This document shows, piece after piece, positions 20,606-29,594 of a stretch of 64,000 nucleotides of DNA. The notes under the pieces were generated by a model. The model saw nothing but the letters and a program-made list of their open reading frames with translations, did not search any database and was not told the origin of the DNA. Source of the stretch: Streptomyces smyrnaeus (GTDB taxonomy: Bacteria; Actinomycetota; Actinomycetes; Streptomycetales; Streptomycetaceae); assembly GCF_017676345.1 (NCBI RefSeq), contig NZ_JAFFZM010000001.1, positions 434,001 to 498,000 of the forward strand. Direction: 5' to 3'. Made by a program: the position numbers and the translations under genes. Each line of letters opens with the position of its first letter. The stretch's first letter is position 1.

Positions 20606-21628
20606 TCAGCGCGACGGGCTTCCCGCGGTCTCACGGGCGGCGCGCAGGGACTCCTTGAGGGAGCCCATGGTCGCAAGTACGGCGGTCGGCTCGTAACCGC
20701 AGTGCGCCATGCAGTTGGCGCAGCGGGGGTCCTTGCCACGGCCGTACTTGTCCCAGTCGGTCTCCTCCACCAGCTCACGGTACGTGGGCACATAGCCGTC
20801 GCTCATCAGGTAGCAGGGGCGCTGCCAGCCGAAGAGGGAGTAGTTGGGAATGGCCCATGCGGTGCAGTCGAAGTCGGCCTTGCCCTCCAGGAAGTCGAGG
20901 AAGAGCGGGCTGTGGTTGAGTCGCCAGCGCTCCCTGTTGCCCCCGGAGAACGCCTTCTTGAACAGCTCCCTGGTCTGTTCGACTCCGAGGAAGTGCTCCT
21001 GGTCGGGGGCCTTTTCATAGGCGTAGGCGGGCGAGACCATCATCTCGTCCACCTTCAGTTCGTCGTTGAGGTAGTTGAGGACCTCGACGACGGTCTGCGG
21101 GGTGTCGGTGTTGAAGAAGGTCGAGTTGGTGGTGACCCGGAATCCGCGGCGCTTCGCCTCCTTCATCGCCGCCACCGCTTCGTCGAAGACGCCCTCCTTG
21201 GCGACGGATTCGTCGTGCCGCTCCCGCAACCCGTCGATGTGCACGGCGAACGCGAAATACGGGGAAGGCTTGAACTCGTCCATCTTCTTGCGCAGCAGCA
21301 TGGCGTTGGTACACAGAAAGACATATTTGCGCCGGGCCACCAGCTGCCGCACGATCTCCCCGATCTGCGGGTGCATCAGCGGCTCGCCACCCGCGATGGA
21401 GACCATCGGCGCACCGGATTCCAGCACCGCTCCGACCGCCTGGGCCACCGGCATCCGCTGCTTGAGCACCCCGGCCGGGTGCTGGATCTTTCCACAGCCC
21501 TCACATTTGAGATTGCAGGCGAAGAGTGGTTCGAGCTCCACGATCAAGGGGAACTTCTCCCGCTTGCGGAGCTTCTGCTGAAAGAGATACGTCCCGATAC
21601 GGAGTGTCTGGCGGAGCGGCATGGCCAT
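20606..21628 (-). CDS. hpnH: Adenosylhopane synthase, radical SAM
   Basis: A 340-residue radical SAM enzyme that joins a 5'-deoxyadenosyl radical to diploptene, creating the C35 side chain. The iron-sulphur motif CX3CX2C is Cys38-Cys42-Cys45 (ACNLKCEGC), followed by the GGEPL motif (SIAGGEPLMH). The C-terminal CANCMAHCGYEP cluster is the DUF3463 tail typical of HpnH. The ATG at 21628 has GGAGGTGA eight bases upstream; the ATG two codons later is less well placed. Only seven bases separate it from hpnG. Confidence 0.95.
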   Translation of the reverse strand: MAMPLRQTLRIGTYLFQQKLRKREKFPLIVELEPLFACNLKCEGCGKIQHPAGVLKQRMPVAQAVGAVLESGAPMVSIAGGEPLMHPQIGEIVRQLVARRKYVFLCTNAMLLRKKMDEFKPSPYFAFAVHIDGLRERHDESVAKEGVFDEAVAAMKEAKRRGFRVTTNSTFFNTDTPQTVVEVLNYLNDELKVDEMMVSPAYAYEKAPDQEHFLGVEQTRELFKKAFSGGNRERWRLNHSPLFLDFLEGKADFDCTAWAIPNYSLFGWQRPCYLMSDGYVPTYRELVEETDWDKYGRGKDPRCANCMAHCGYEPTAVLATMGSLKESLRAARETAGSPSR

Positions 21629-21635
21629 TTCTGGC

Positions 21636-22301
21636 TCACCTCCAGGGGAGCAGCAGGGATCGGTGCCATTCAAGGAATGCGGGCAGGACACCGCGAAGGA
21701 CGCGGAATGCCGATATTCCACCCCGCAGTGTCCCGATGCGGATCAGTTCATGGCCCGGAGCGTCCACCACCACCCGTACGGCCGCAACCGGACGCCGGGC
21801 CGTGCCCGCGGCGGCGACGTCCAAGGTGGCGGCGGACTCCATGTCGGCGGCGATGGCTCCGGCGTCGTGCAGTGCGGTTCTGGCCTGGCCCCGCACCACC
21901 TGGTCGGTGCCCGCCAGAGTGCCCACGTGGACCGTGCCGTACCGGGCCAGCGCGACGGCCAGCAGTTCGGTTCCGGTGCAGGGCGTATGTCCCCGCGCGT
22001 CGCGGGTCTGTGCGGCCACGACCAGGTCACCCGGCCGCATCCCGGGCACCAGCCCCGCACAGAAACCGGTGGCCAGTACGGCGGTGCCGCCGGGCACGGT
22101 CTCCTGGGCGAGTGCCCGGGTCGTGGCGCGCCGCGCGGCCTGGGCGCCCATTCCGCTGCACAGCAGCCGCACGTTGTCGGGGCCGGTTCCCCCGTTCGGG
22201 TCGGGGATGCCCGGGCCTCCCAGGCCGCGGCGCAGCGCGAGGTGCTCGATGCCGAGCGCACACGTCAGCAGCAGCGGGTGGGGGGCTGCCGGGCTCTCCA
22301 T
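21636..22301 (-). CDS. hpnG: Hopanoid-associated nucleoside phosphorylase
   Basis: A 221-residue PNP/UDP phosphorylase-fold protein. It releases adenine from adenosylhopane to give (phospho)ribosylhopane. Recognisable parts are CSGMGAQAARRAT, VLATGFCAGLVPGMRPGD and the catalytic-loop segment ADMESAATLDVA, in which the Met-Glu pair binds ribose. The ATG overlaps the shc stop by one base (TGATG). Between shc and hpnH, its place is diagnostic for HpnG rather than a housekeeping nucleosidase. Confidence 0.92.
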   Translation of the reverse strand: MESPAAPHPLLLTCALGIEHLALRRGLGGPGIPDPNGGTGPDNVRLLCSGMGAQAARRATTRALAQETVPGGTAVLATGFCAGLVPGMRPGDLVVAAQTRDARGHTPCTGTELLAVALARYGTVHVGTLAGTDQVVRGQARTALHDAGAIAADMESAATLDVAAAGTARRPVAAVRVVVDAPGHELIRIGTLRGGISAFRVLRGVLPAFLEWHRSLLLPWR

Positions 22302-24301
22302 CACACGTCCCGCCGCACGACCCGCTCCAGGCCGTCACCGTGCAGATAGCGCCCCAGGGCGGTGAGTGGGAAGACCATCCGGTAGAGGTGGTAGTTGATC
22401 GAGAAGTCCCAGGGGAAGCCGGTGCCGGTGAAGTACGGCTCGTCCCAGTAGCCGTCCTCCCGCTGGGTGGCGGCCAGCCATTCGACACCGCGTTCGACGG
22501 CCTTGCCGTCCTTCTCACCGGCCGCCAGCAGCGCCATCAGCGCCCACCCGGTCTGCGACGCGGTGGAGGTGCCGTTGGCGGCCCACTCGGAGTCGATGTA
22601 GGAGCGCAGGTCCTCTCCCCAGCCTCCGTCGTCGTTCTGGACGCTCTCCAGCCAGTTGACGGCGCGCCGGATGGCGGGGTGCGAGGGGGGCATCCCGGCA
22701 GCGACCAGCGCCGGTACGACGGAGCCCGTGCCGTAGAGGTAGTTGACGCCCCAGCGGCCGAACCAGGAGCCGTCGGTCTCCTGTTCGGCCAGCAGCCAGG
22801 AGATGGCCTTGCGGGTGCGCGGGTCGTGCTGCTTGCCCTCGGCGGCCAGCATCTCCACCACATGCGCCGTCACATCGGCCGACGGGGGGTCGATGACCTC
22901 GCCGAAGTCGCAGAACGGCAGCCGATTGGGGAACTTGCTGGTGTTGTCGACGTCGAAGGCGCCCCACGCGCCGTCGCTGGACTGCATACCGAGATTCCAG
23001 CGCACTGCGCGGCCGATGGCCCGCTCGACCCGCTCGGGGTCGGGGTGCTGGATGCGGCGCAGCGCCAGTGCGACCTCGGCGGTGTCGTCGGTGTCGGGGT
23101 AGTTGTCGTTGTGGAACTCGAACGCCCAGCCGCCGGGGACCAGTTGGGGACGGCGCACGGACCAGTCGCCGGGCCGTACGACCTGCTCGCCGAGCATCCA
23201 GTCGGCCGCCTTGACGAGTGCGGGGTGGTCGCGGGGCAGTCCGGCGTCGGCCAGCGCGATGGACGCCAGGCAGGTGTCCCACACCGGGGACTGGCACGCC
23301 TCGACCATCCTGGTGTGCTCGTCGGGCCAGACGGCGAACCGGTCCAGCGATTCCAGTCCGGCCCGCATCACCGGGTGGTCCAGGTCGTAGCCGAGCAGCC
23401 GCAGCGCGATCAGCGAGTAGACGGCGGGCGGCTGGATGCCGCCCCAGCAGCCGTCGTTCTCCTGGCGCTCGATGATCCAGCGTGAGGCGTCCTTGAGGGC
23501 CGCGCGGCGCAGCCGGCGGGAGGCCACCTTGCGGTAGGCGTGCAGCGCGCGGTCGATCCGCTGGAAGGCGCCGTCCCAGGTGGTGGCGGGCGCCATCGGG
23601 GTGTGCGGCAGCGGGCGGGCGGGATCGCGGTGCAGCTCGTCCAGCCGGAAGGTCGCGGGATGGACGGGGCGGAAGGCGGAGACGACGGTGAGGGGCACGA
23701 TGGTCTGCCGGGCCCAGCAGCCGAAGTCGTAGATGTTGAGGGGCACCCATTTGGGCAAGTAGATGATCTCCGGGGGCAGCTCCGGCAGGTCCTCCCAGCG
23801 CCACCAGCCGAACAGGGCGAGCCAGATGCGGGTGAAGACCCTGCTGCGGGCCACTCCCCCGCGCTCGCGCACCCACTGTGCGGCGCGCGTCATATGGGGT
23901 GCCTCGGGGTCGTCTCCCGCGAGCTTGAGGGCCACATATCCCTCGACGGTGGCGGACAGGTCACCGGGACCGCCGTAGAAGGTGGCCCAGGTGCCGTCCG
24001 CGCGCTGCTGCGAGCGGATGAACCGGGCGGCCGCTGCGGTGGTGCGCTCGTCGCGGACGCCGAGGAACTCGCGCAGCAGCAGGTCCTCGGCGTCCATGGT
24101 GATGTTGGTTTCCAGGTCGCCCTTCCACCAGCCGGCCTCGTCCTGGCGGGCGAGCAGATGGTCGACGGCGCGGGCCGCGGTCCGCTCCGCCAGCGCGGTC
24201 ACACCGCCGGTTCCCGCAGGGGCCGCGGTGGCAAGGTCGCGCTCTTTGTTCTTCGTTCCGGAGACGCCGGGTCCAGCGGGTCCGTCCGTCGTGGCTGTCA
24301 T
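22301..24301 (-). CDS. shc: Squalene-hopene cyclase
   Basis: A 666-residue cyclase that folds squalene to hopene/hopanol in one step at the inner membrane face. The protonating DXDD motif is DTDD near residue 405 (YPDTDDTAEV). Several QW repeats are visible (QRADGTWATFYGG, QENDGCWGG, QSSDGAWGAFD, QETDGSWFGRWG, QNDDGGWGED). A 40-residue hydrophilic extension precedes the conserved domain. AAGGAG lies five bases before the ATG. It is 53 bp downstream of the polyprenyl synthase gene. Confidence 0.97.
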   Translation of the reverse strand: MTATTDGPAGPGVSGTKNKERDLATAAPAGTGGVTALAERTAARAVDHLLARQDEAGWWKGDLETNITMDAEDLLLREFLGVRDERTTAAAARFIRSQQRADGTWATFYGGPGDLSATVEGYVALKLAGDDPEAPHMTRAAQWVRERGGVARSRVFTRIWLALFGWWRWEDLPELPPEIIYLPKWVPLNIYDFGCWARQTIVPLTVVSAFRPVHPATFRLDELHRDPARPLPHTPMAPATTWDGAFQRIDRALHAYRKVASRRLRRAALKDASRWIIERQENDGCWGGIQPPAVYSLIALRLLGYDLDHPVMRAGLESLDRFAVWPDEHTRMVEACQSPVWDTCLASIALADAGLPRDHPALVKAADWMLGEQVVRPGDWSVRRPQLVPGGWAFEFHNDNYPDTDDTAEVALALRRIQHPDPERVERAIGRAVRWNLGMQSSDGAWGAFDVDNTSKFPNRLPFCDFGEVIDPPSADVTAHVVEMLAAEGKQHDPRTRKAISWLLAEQETDGSWFGRWGVNYLYGTGSVVPALVAAGMPPSHPAIRRAVNWLESVQNDDGGWGEDLRSYIDSEWAANGTSTASQTGWALMALLAAGEKDGKAVERGVEWLAATQREDGYWDEPYFTGTGFPWDFSINYHLYRMVFPLTALGRYLHGDGLERVVRRDV

Positions 24302-24354
24302 CCCTTCTCCTTCCGAAGTGTCCGATTGCTCGGAGCGGCGAGTGGGAGTTGTGC

Positions 24355-25542
24355 TCACCCCCGCCGTACGACGACGAAGTCGGCGAGTGCGGCGAACCGG
24401 TCGCGCACCCTGCCCGGCATCTCGACCGAGTCGAGCGCCGCCAGGGCCGTGGTGTGCTGGCGCTGGGCCTCCTGCGAGGTCCACTCGCGGCCGCCGGCCT
24501 CCTCGATCAGCGCGGCCCGCTCGGCGAACTCCGCCTCCTGGAAGTCCTCGAACTCCGCCTGGCTCTTCTTGGCGTCCTCCGTCATCAGCTTCGCGAGCCG
24601 CGCCGCGGCGGGGCCCTGGGAGCCGAGTGCGGCGGCGACGGGCAGCGACTTCTTGCGTTGCCGCAGGTCGCTCCAGGTCTGCTTGCCGGTGGCCTGGGGG
24701 TCGCCCCAGATGCCGAGCAGGTCGTCGACGGCCTGGAAGGCGAGGCCCAGATGGTGGCCGTAGGCCTCCAGCGCGTCCGCCGTGCGGTCGTCGGCACCGC
24801 CGAGCACCGCGCCGATGGAGGCGGCGCAGGCCAGCAGCGCGCCGGTCTTGTTCCCCTCCATCTCCAGGCATTCCTCCACCGTCACCAGGTCGCGGTGCTC
24901 GTAGGAGATGTCCTGTGCCTGGCCGTCGATGAGCTTGCGGGTCGCCACCGTGAGCCGCCGGGTGGCGCGCCCGGCCTCCACCGTGCCCAGCTCCAGCAGT
25001 ATCTCCCCGGCGAGTGCGAACAGCGCGTCTCCCACAAGGATGGCCTGCGCCGGCCCGTGCACCTTCCAGACCGTGTCGCGGTGGCGGCGCTGTTCGTCGC
25101 CGTCCATCAGGTCGTCGTGCAGCAGCGAGAAGTTGTGTACCAGTTCGACGGCGACGGCGCCGGGGATACCGGTCTGCGGCGGGCCGCCGGTCACCTCGGC
25201 GGACAGCAGCGCCAGCGCGGGCCGTACCGCCTTGCCGCCCGCGGCGTCCGAGGGGCGGCCGTCGGCGTCGATCCAGCCGAAGTGGTAGGCGGCGACGGTG
25301 TCCATCGGCGGGGCCAGCCGCTCGACAGCAGCGCGCAGTACCGGGGTGGAGAGGGTGCGCCCACGCTCCAGCAGTGCGCTCACGTCCCTGCCGGCCTCTT
25401 CGCCCTTCACGCCCTCGTCGTCCTCGTTCACGAGTTGTTGGTTCGGCGGGGTCACAGGGTCTCCTCTGTGCGGTGCTGTCGTGCTGGCTGTGCTGGCCGG
25501 GATGCCTGGGCCGGCCGGACCTACTGCGTCAGTGGTGCTCAT
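24355..25542 (-). CDS. Polyprenyl (farnesyl/geranylgeranyl) diphosphate synthase
   Basis: A 395-residue trans-isoprenyl diphosphate synthase. First Asp-rich motif is LLHDDLMDGDEQRR; the second is VDDLLGIWGDP. In the hopanoid operon it presumably supplies farnesyl diphosphate to HpnD, though chain length cannot be set from sequence with confidence. An unusual hydrophilic N-terminus of about 50 residues precedes the fold. The start overlaps the hpnE end by 14 bp; an AAGGA lies upstream of the ATG at 25542. Confidence 0.92.
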   Translation of the reverse strand: MSTTDAVGPAGPGIPASTASTTAPHRGDPVTPPNQQLVNEDDEGVKGEEAGRDVSALLERGRTLSTPVLRAAVERLAPPMDTVAAYHFGWIDADGRPSDAAGGKAVRPALALLSAEVTGGPPQTGIPGAVAVELVHNFSLLHDDLMDGDEQRRHRDTVWKVHGPAQAILVGDALFALAGEILLELGTVEAGRATRRLTVATRKLIDGQAQDISYEHRDLVTVEECLEMEGNKTGALLACAASIGAVLGGADDRTADALEAYGHHLGLAFQAVDDLLGIWGDPQATGKQTWSDLRQRKKSLPVAAALGSQGPAAARLAKLMTEDAKKSQAEFEDFQEAEFAERAALIEEAGGREWTSQEAQRQHTTALAALDSVEMPGRVRDRFAALADFVVVRRG

Positions 25543-26986
25543 GGGCCCTTCCTTCGATGCCGGGGACCGGTTCCGACCCGTACGGGCGGCCCAGTGCGAC
25601 GAGGGCTTCGCGCGCGGCTGTGGCCCCACTGCGGACAGCGCTTTCCATGGTCGCGGGCCAGCCCGTGGCGGTCCATGCGCCCGCGAGATAGACGCCGGGG
25701 GCCGAGGTGCGTGCCGCGGGGCGCAGCCGCCCGACCCCGGGCGCCGGGTCGAAGGTGGCGGTGCGCTCCCGGGTGACGAAGAAGTCCCGCACACCGGCGC
25801 CCCTGGCGGCGGGCAGCAACCGCTCCAGCTCGGGCAGGTACCGCTCGCGGAGCGCGGCGACCGGCAGGTCGATCTCGTCGTGCGCGACCGACTGGGAGAG
25901 CGCCAGATACTGGCCGCCGCCGGTGAGGCCGGAGGCCGCGGTGCGGTCGAAGACCCATTGGACGGGTGTGCCGAGTGCGGCGAAGAAGGGTCTGCGCAGC
26001 ACCTTGCGGTCGTAGACCACATGGACGTTGAGGATGGGCGCCGTGCCGATGTCCAGCAGCCTCCCCGGGTCGGCGAGGGCGCCGGCGGGCAGCAGCCGGT
26101 GTGCCTCGCGCTGCGGGACGGCGAGCACGACCGTGCCGGCCGCCAGTTCGTCGGCGCCGCTGCCGCCCTGATCGACCGTCACCCGCCAGCCGCCCTCCTC
26201 GGCGGCCTCGACGGCTCGCGCCCGGGTACGCAGCAGGATGCGCACCCCGGCCTTCTCCAGCGCCGTGCGGGCGAGGACGTCGTGGATGTCGCCGAGCGGG
26301 ACGTGCGAGAAGCCGATGTCGGCGGCCCCCGGTTCGGAGAGCAGACCGGTCTTGAAGACCATCGCCGCCAGCCCCATGGAGGCCTGCGGGGCGCGGGCGT
26401 TGAGGGTGGCGGTGCCCACCAGGTCCCACAGCGCCTCGACGGTGCGGGCCGACTGGCCGTGCCGGTGCAGCCAGGTGCCGAAGTCGATGGCGTCCAGCGC
26501 CGGGTCGGCCGGGTCGAGCCCCTTGAGGGCGAGCGCCGCGCGGGCCACCGCACCGCGTTCGGCGAGCGAGAGGTGCGGATAGCCGGCCAGGCTCGCCGCC
26601 AGGTGCAGCGGTACGGGCAGCGCGGTGCGGCGCAGCCGTCCGAGCCGGGGGCGGCCGCCGCCGACGTCGAGGACCGGCACATCCAGCCGGTCCTGCAGCG
26701 GGGCGAGCCCGGCGGCGCCCACCCGGTCCAGGAACCAGCTGTAGGCGGTGCAGCAGCGCAGATGGACGTGCTGGCCGTTGTCGACGGTCAGTGGTCCGGC
26801 GGCGGAGTCGCGCCGGAAGGAGAAGGCGAGCCCGCCCAGCCGGGGGCGGCTCTCCACGAGGGTGGTCTCCACTCCCGCCTCGGCCAGCCGCAGCGCGGCC
26901 GTCGTTCCGGCCAGACCGCCGCCGAGGACCACGGCGCGGCGCGCCCCGCCCGACCGCTCACCGGACCGCACATCGTCCGCCGTCAT
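25529..26986 (-). CDS. hpnE: Hydroxysqualene dehydroxylase (FAD-dependent)
   Basis: A 485-residue amine-oxidase-fold flavoprotein. The FAD motif is VVLGGGLAGTTAALRLAEAG with a following ESRPRLGG; the C-terminal FAD contact is GVYLAGAWTATGWPATMESAVRSG. It reduces hydroxysqualene to squalene, the third step of the HpnCDE route. GGAGGAG lies five bases before the ATG. It sits 115 bp after hpnD and overlaps the next gene. Bacterial phytoene desaturases share the fold; context decides. Confidence 0.93.
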   Translation of the reverse strand: MTADDVRSGERSGGARRAVVLGGGLAGTTAALRLAEAGVETTLVESRPRLGGLAFSFRRDSAAGPLTVDNGQHVHLRCCTAYSWFLDRVGAAGLAPLQDRLDVPVLDVGGGRPRLGRLRRTALPVPLHLAASLAGYPHLSLAERGAVARAALALKGLDPADPALDAIDFGTWLHRHGQSARTVEALWDLVGTATLNARAPQASMGLAAMVFKTGLLSEPGAADIGFSHVPLGDIHDVLARTALEKAGVRILLRTRARAVEAAEEGGWRVTVDQGGSGADELAAGTVVLAVPQREAHRLLPAGALADPGRLLDIGTAPILNVHVVYDRKVLRRPFFAALGTPVQWVFDRTAASGLTGGGQYLALSQSVAHDEIDLPVAALRERYLPELERLLPAARGAGVRDFFVTRERTATFDPAPGVGRLRPAARTSAPGVYLAGAWTATGWPATMESAVRSGATAAREALVALGRPYGSEPVPGIEGRAHEHH

Positions 26987-27101
26987 GGACGCTCCTCCCC
27001 CTGGGTCCGGTGCGTGGGTGTGCTCCGCTTCCGCTGGGACGCCCCACCGTCGCGGCGGGTTGCCCGGCGGCGGGCCGGCAGCGGCGTCGTCCGCAGCGGC
27101 A

Positions 27102-28094
27102 TCAGGCGCTCCGCCGCGACGTCTGGCGGGAGACCAGCCGCGCGTCGAAGCCGGACAGGCCGCGCACGGCCACGTACGCCTTCTCGTGTCCCGGCAGGGA
27201 GACGCGGCCGCGCAGCACCGCGGCGGGGTCCGCCGCGATGCGGTCGAGCAGGCGATGGTAGATCCCGGCCATCGCCGCGACGCAGGCGCCCGAACGCCGA
27301 TCGAGCATCGGCAGCAGTCGGTAGCCCTCGGCGAAGAGCGCGCGTGCGCGCCGCACCTCGAAGTGGACCAGCCCGGTGAAGTCGGCGCCGGGCGGCACCG
27401 TGTCGGTGGTAAATCCCGCGGCACAGCCAAATTTCTCGAGATCCTCCGAGGGCAGGTACGTTCGTCCGCCCTCGGCGTCTTCCCGCACGTCCCGGAGGAT
27501 ATTGGTCAGTTGGAGGGCGAGCCCGAGGGTGTCGGCGTACTCGGAGGCGCGGGACGTCTCGCGTGCGCCGGGTACGGTGCCGAAGACGCCGAGCGAGAGC
27601 CGGCCGATGGCGCCGGCCACACAGCGGCAGTACACCTTCAGCTCCTCCCAGGTCTCGTAGCCGGCGCCGCGCACATCCATCAGCACGCCGTCGATGAGCT
27701 CGTCGAGCGCGTCGAGCGGGATCGGGAAGCGGCCCGCCGCGTGGCTGAGTGCCACCGCGACCGGGTCGGTGTCGTCCGGGGGGACCTCGCCGTCCTTGAT
27801 CCGGGCGAGCAGTGCGCGGGTCTCCTCCAGCCGCCGCTGTTTGGCCTCCGGGGCGAGGCCGCCGTCGCCGATGTCGTCCACCCGCCGGGAGAAGGCGTAC
27901 AGCGCGGACATGGCCTGCCGCTTGGCCGCGGGCAGCAGCCGGATGCCGTAGGCGAAGTTACGGGCCTGCGCCCCGGTGACGGCCTCGCAGTAGCGATAGG
28001 CGGCGGTCACCTGAGCGGGGAGCTGCTGCGCGGGCCTGGCCCGGGGCCGCTGCGCTCCGGCGGCCTTCTCCGGCTTCCCCACCGTCCCGGTCAC
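27102..28094 (-). CDS. hpnD: Presqualene diphosphate synthase
   Basis: A 330-residue squalene/phytoene-synthase-fold protein. First Asp motif is RRVDDIGDG, second is TNILRDVREDAEGGRTYLP, both complete. It condenses two farnesyl diphosphates to presqualene diphosphate. GTG 28094 overlaps the hpnC stop as GTGA. A basic, Pro/Ala-rich stretch of about 25 residues precedes the conserved YCEAVTGAQARNFAYG start of the fold. Confidence 0.95.
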   Translation of the reverse strand: MTGTVGKPEKAAGAQRPRARPAQQLPAQVTAAYRYCEAVTGAQARNFAYGIRLLPAAKRQAMSALYAFSRRVDDIGDGGLAPEAKQRRLEETRALLARIKDGEVPPDDTDPVAVALSHAAGRFPIPLDALDELIDGVLMDVRGAGYETWEELKVYCRCVAGAIGRLSLGVFGTVPGARETSRASEYADTLGLALQLTNILRDVREDAEGGRTYLPSEDLEKFGCAAGFTTDTVPPGADFTGLVHFEVRRARALFAEGYRLLPMLDRRSGACVAAMAGIYHRLLDRIAADPAAVLRGRVSLPGHEKAYVAVRGLSGFDARLVSRQTSRRSA

Positions 28095-29050
28095 CCCTCT
28101 CCTCGCAGGCTCGCCCAGGACTCGCGCAGCACAACTGCGGCGCCGGCCCGGGGGGCTCCCGCCAGTACGTCGTACCGCGCGGCCCGCAGGGCGGAGGCCG
28201 CCGCGCGCCCGCCGCCGGTGAACCCAGCCAGCAGCAGCCGGAGTCTGCCGTGCACGCTGCGCACCAGCGGGGTGCCCTCGTCCAGCAGGCCGAGCGCGCG
28301 TTCGGTCTCGTAGGCGATCAGGGCACGCACCGAGGCGTTCGCGGTGGGGGCCGCCAGATCCGTCTCGGCGACCCGGAAGCGGGCCATGTCCTCGGCCGGC
28401 AGATAGATCCGGTCCCGGGCCAGGTCCTCGGCGACGTCCTGGAGATGTTCGATGATCTGGAGCCCCGTGCAGACCGCGTCCGAGCGGCGTACCCGCTCGG
28501 GTGTCATGGTGCCGGTGATGGCGAGGACGAGACGGCCGACGGGGTTGGCGGACAGCTCGCAGTAGGCCAGGAGTTCGGCGTAGGTGGCGTAGCGGCGGAC
28601 CTTCTGGTCCTGCCGGTTGGCCTCGATCAGGGCGAGGAACGGCTCGGGGGTCAGCCCCCGGCGGCGGACGGTGGGCACCAGGTCGCGCAGCAGCGGGTGG
28701 CCCGGCCCGTGTCCGGCACCGGCTGCGCCGTACGGGGAGGGTCCGTCGGACGGGGGGCCGCCCGGGATGGCGCCGTCGAACACCCGGTGGACGTCGGCCT
28801 CGAACGCGTCCAGCATGGCGAGCGGGTCGTCGGCCTGGCCGGGGGCGAGGCCGAGGGAGGCGGCGTGCGCGGGACCGGAGTCGCCCAGGTCCCCGTCGCC
28901 GATGTCGTCGACCAGACGGGCGAATCCGTAGACGGCCATCAGATCGTCCCGCCAGGCACGGGGGAGGAAACGGGGCGCCACCGGGAAGTTCTCCGCCTTG
29001 GCCTTGGAGAGCACCGCGCTCGCGTGCGCGTCCTCCTCCGCGGTCACCAC
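28091..29050 (-). CDS. hpnC: Hydroxysqualene synthase
   Basis: A 319-residue partner of HpnD that converts presqualene diphosphate to hydroxysqualene. It carries AENFPVAPRFLPRAWR, RLVDDIGDGD and EHLQDVAEDLARDRIYLP. An insertion rich in Gly/Pro (near DGPSPYGAAGAG) separates two helices. The start is uncertain: GTG codons at 29050 and 29047 fit the protein, but the nearest good GGAG is about 28 bases upstream, and two ATGs in between are out of frame. First gene of the eight-gene hopanoid operon. Confidence 0.92.
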   Translation of the reverse strand: MVTAEEDAHASAVLSKAKAENFPVAPRFLPRAWRDDLMAVYGFARLVDDIGDGDLGDSGPAHAASLGLAPGQADDPLAMLDAFEADVHRVFDGAIPGGPPSDGPSPYGAAGAGHGPGHPLLRDLVPTVRRRGLTPEPFLALIEANRQDQKVRRYATYAELLAYCELSANPVGRLVLAITGTMTPERVRRSDAVCTGLQIIEHLQDVAEDLARDRIYLPAEDMARFRVAETDLAAPTANASVRALIAYETERALGLLDEGTPLVRSVHGRLRLLLAGFTGGGRAAASALRAARYDVLAGAPRAGAAVVLRESWASLRGEG

Positions 29051-29594
29051 GTGCTGCCCATGGCCATTGCCGTCACATCTCCGTTTCTACACCGCTGCGC
29101 CAGAAGATCCTATTTCGGACACGCCGCACGCGCTGGCCTGCGAAAGCGGCCGACGGCACAGTCCGGCCGGGCCCTGTTCGCCCGACTTACCGCGAATCAG
29201 CACCGAAACAGCTTACGCCGTACATCAACCCCGTGTGTGCGGGGTGAGGGTCCTGGGCCGGGCCGGATCCCGACCCCGCGTCGGGGCCGCATTTCGCCCG
29301 GACGGGTATCGAACACCCCCGGAACAGCCGGACCCCCGGGCGCGGTACGGCGACACCTCGGCCGGTGGAGGGGGTTCGGCCGCAGGGCGGTGTTCGGCCA
29401 CAGCGCGAGTGCGACCGCAGGCGGAGGTTCGGCCACCGGGGTGACCGGGCCACCCGCCCGGCACCGGAGGACCGGCAGCCGGTGACGGCCGGGGCGCCGC
29501 GACGGGGGGGGGCGGTGGGCCCGCCGACGGGTCGGCGCGACGGCGCGACGGCGCGACGGCGGGTCAGCGGGTCGACGCGACGGCGGGTCGACCG
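29051..29594. other. Intergenic region: hopanoid operon promoter side and 8-bp tandem repeats
   Basis: No gene is recognisable. Next to hpnC an island of lower GC (about 29075-29115) probably holds the hopanoid promoter. Around 29370-29440 the word GTTCGGCC recurs three times. From 29535 to about 29590 an 8-bp period is obvious: three perfect GCGCGACG units followed by GCGGGTCA, GCGGGTCG, ACGCGACG and GCGGGTCG, stopping at the TetR stop codon. A run of eight G lies at 29504-29511. The end of a neighbouring gene or a lost gene cannot be excluded. Confidence 0.5.

Noticed and set aside
20588-23485. A 965-codon plus-strand frame
   Set aside because: Antisense to hpnH, hpnG and shc.
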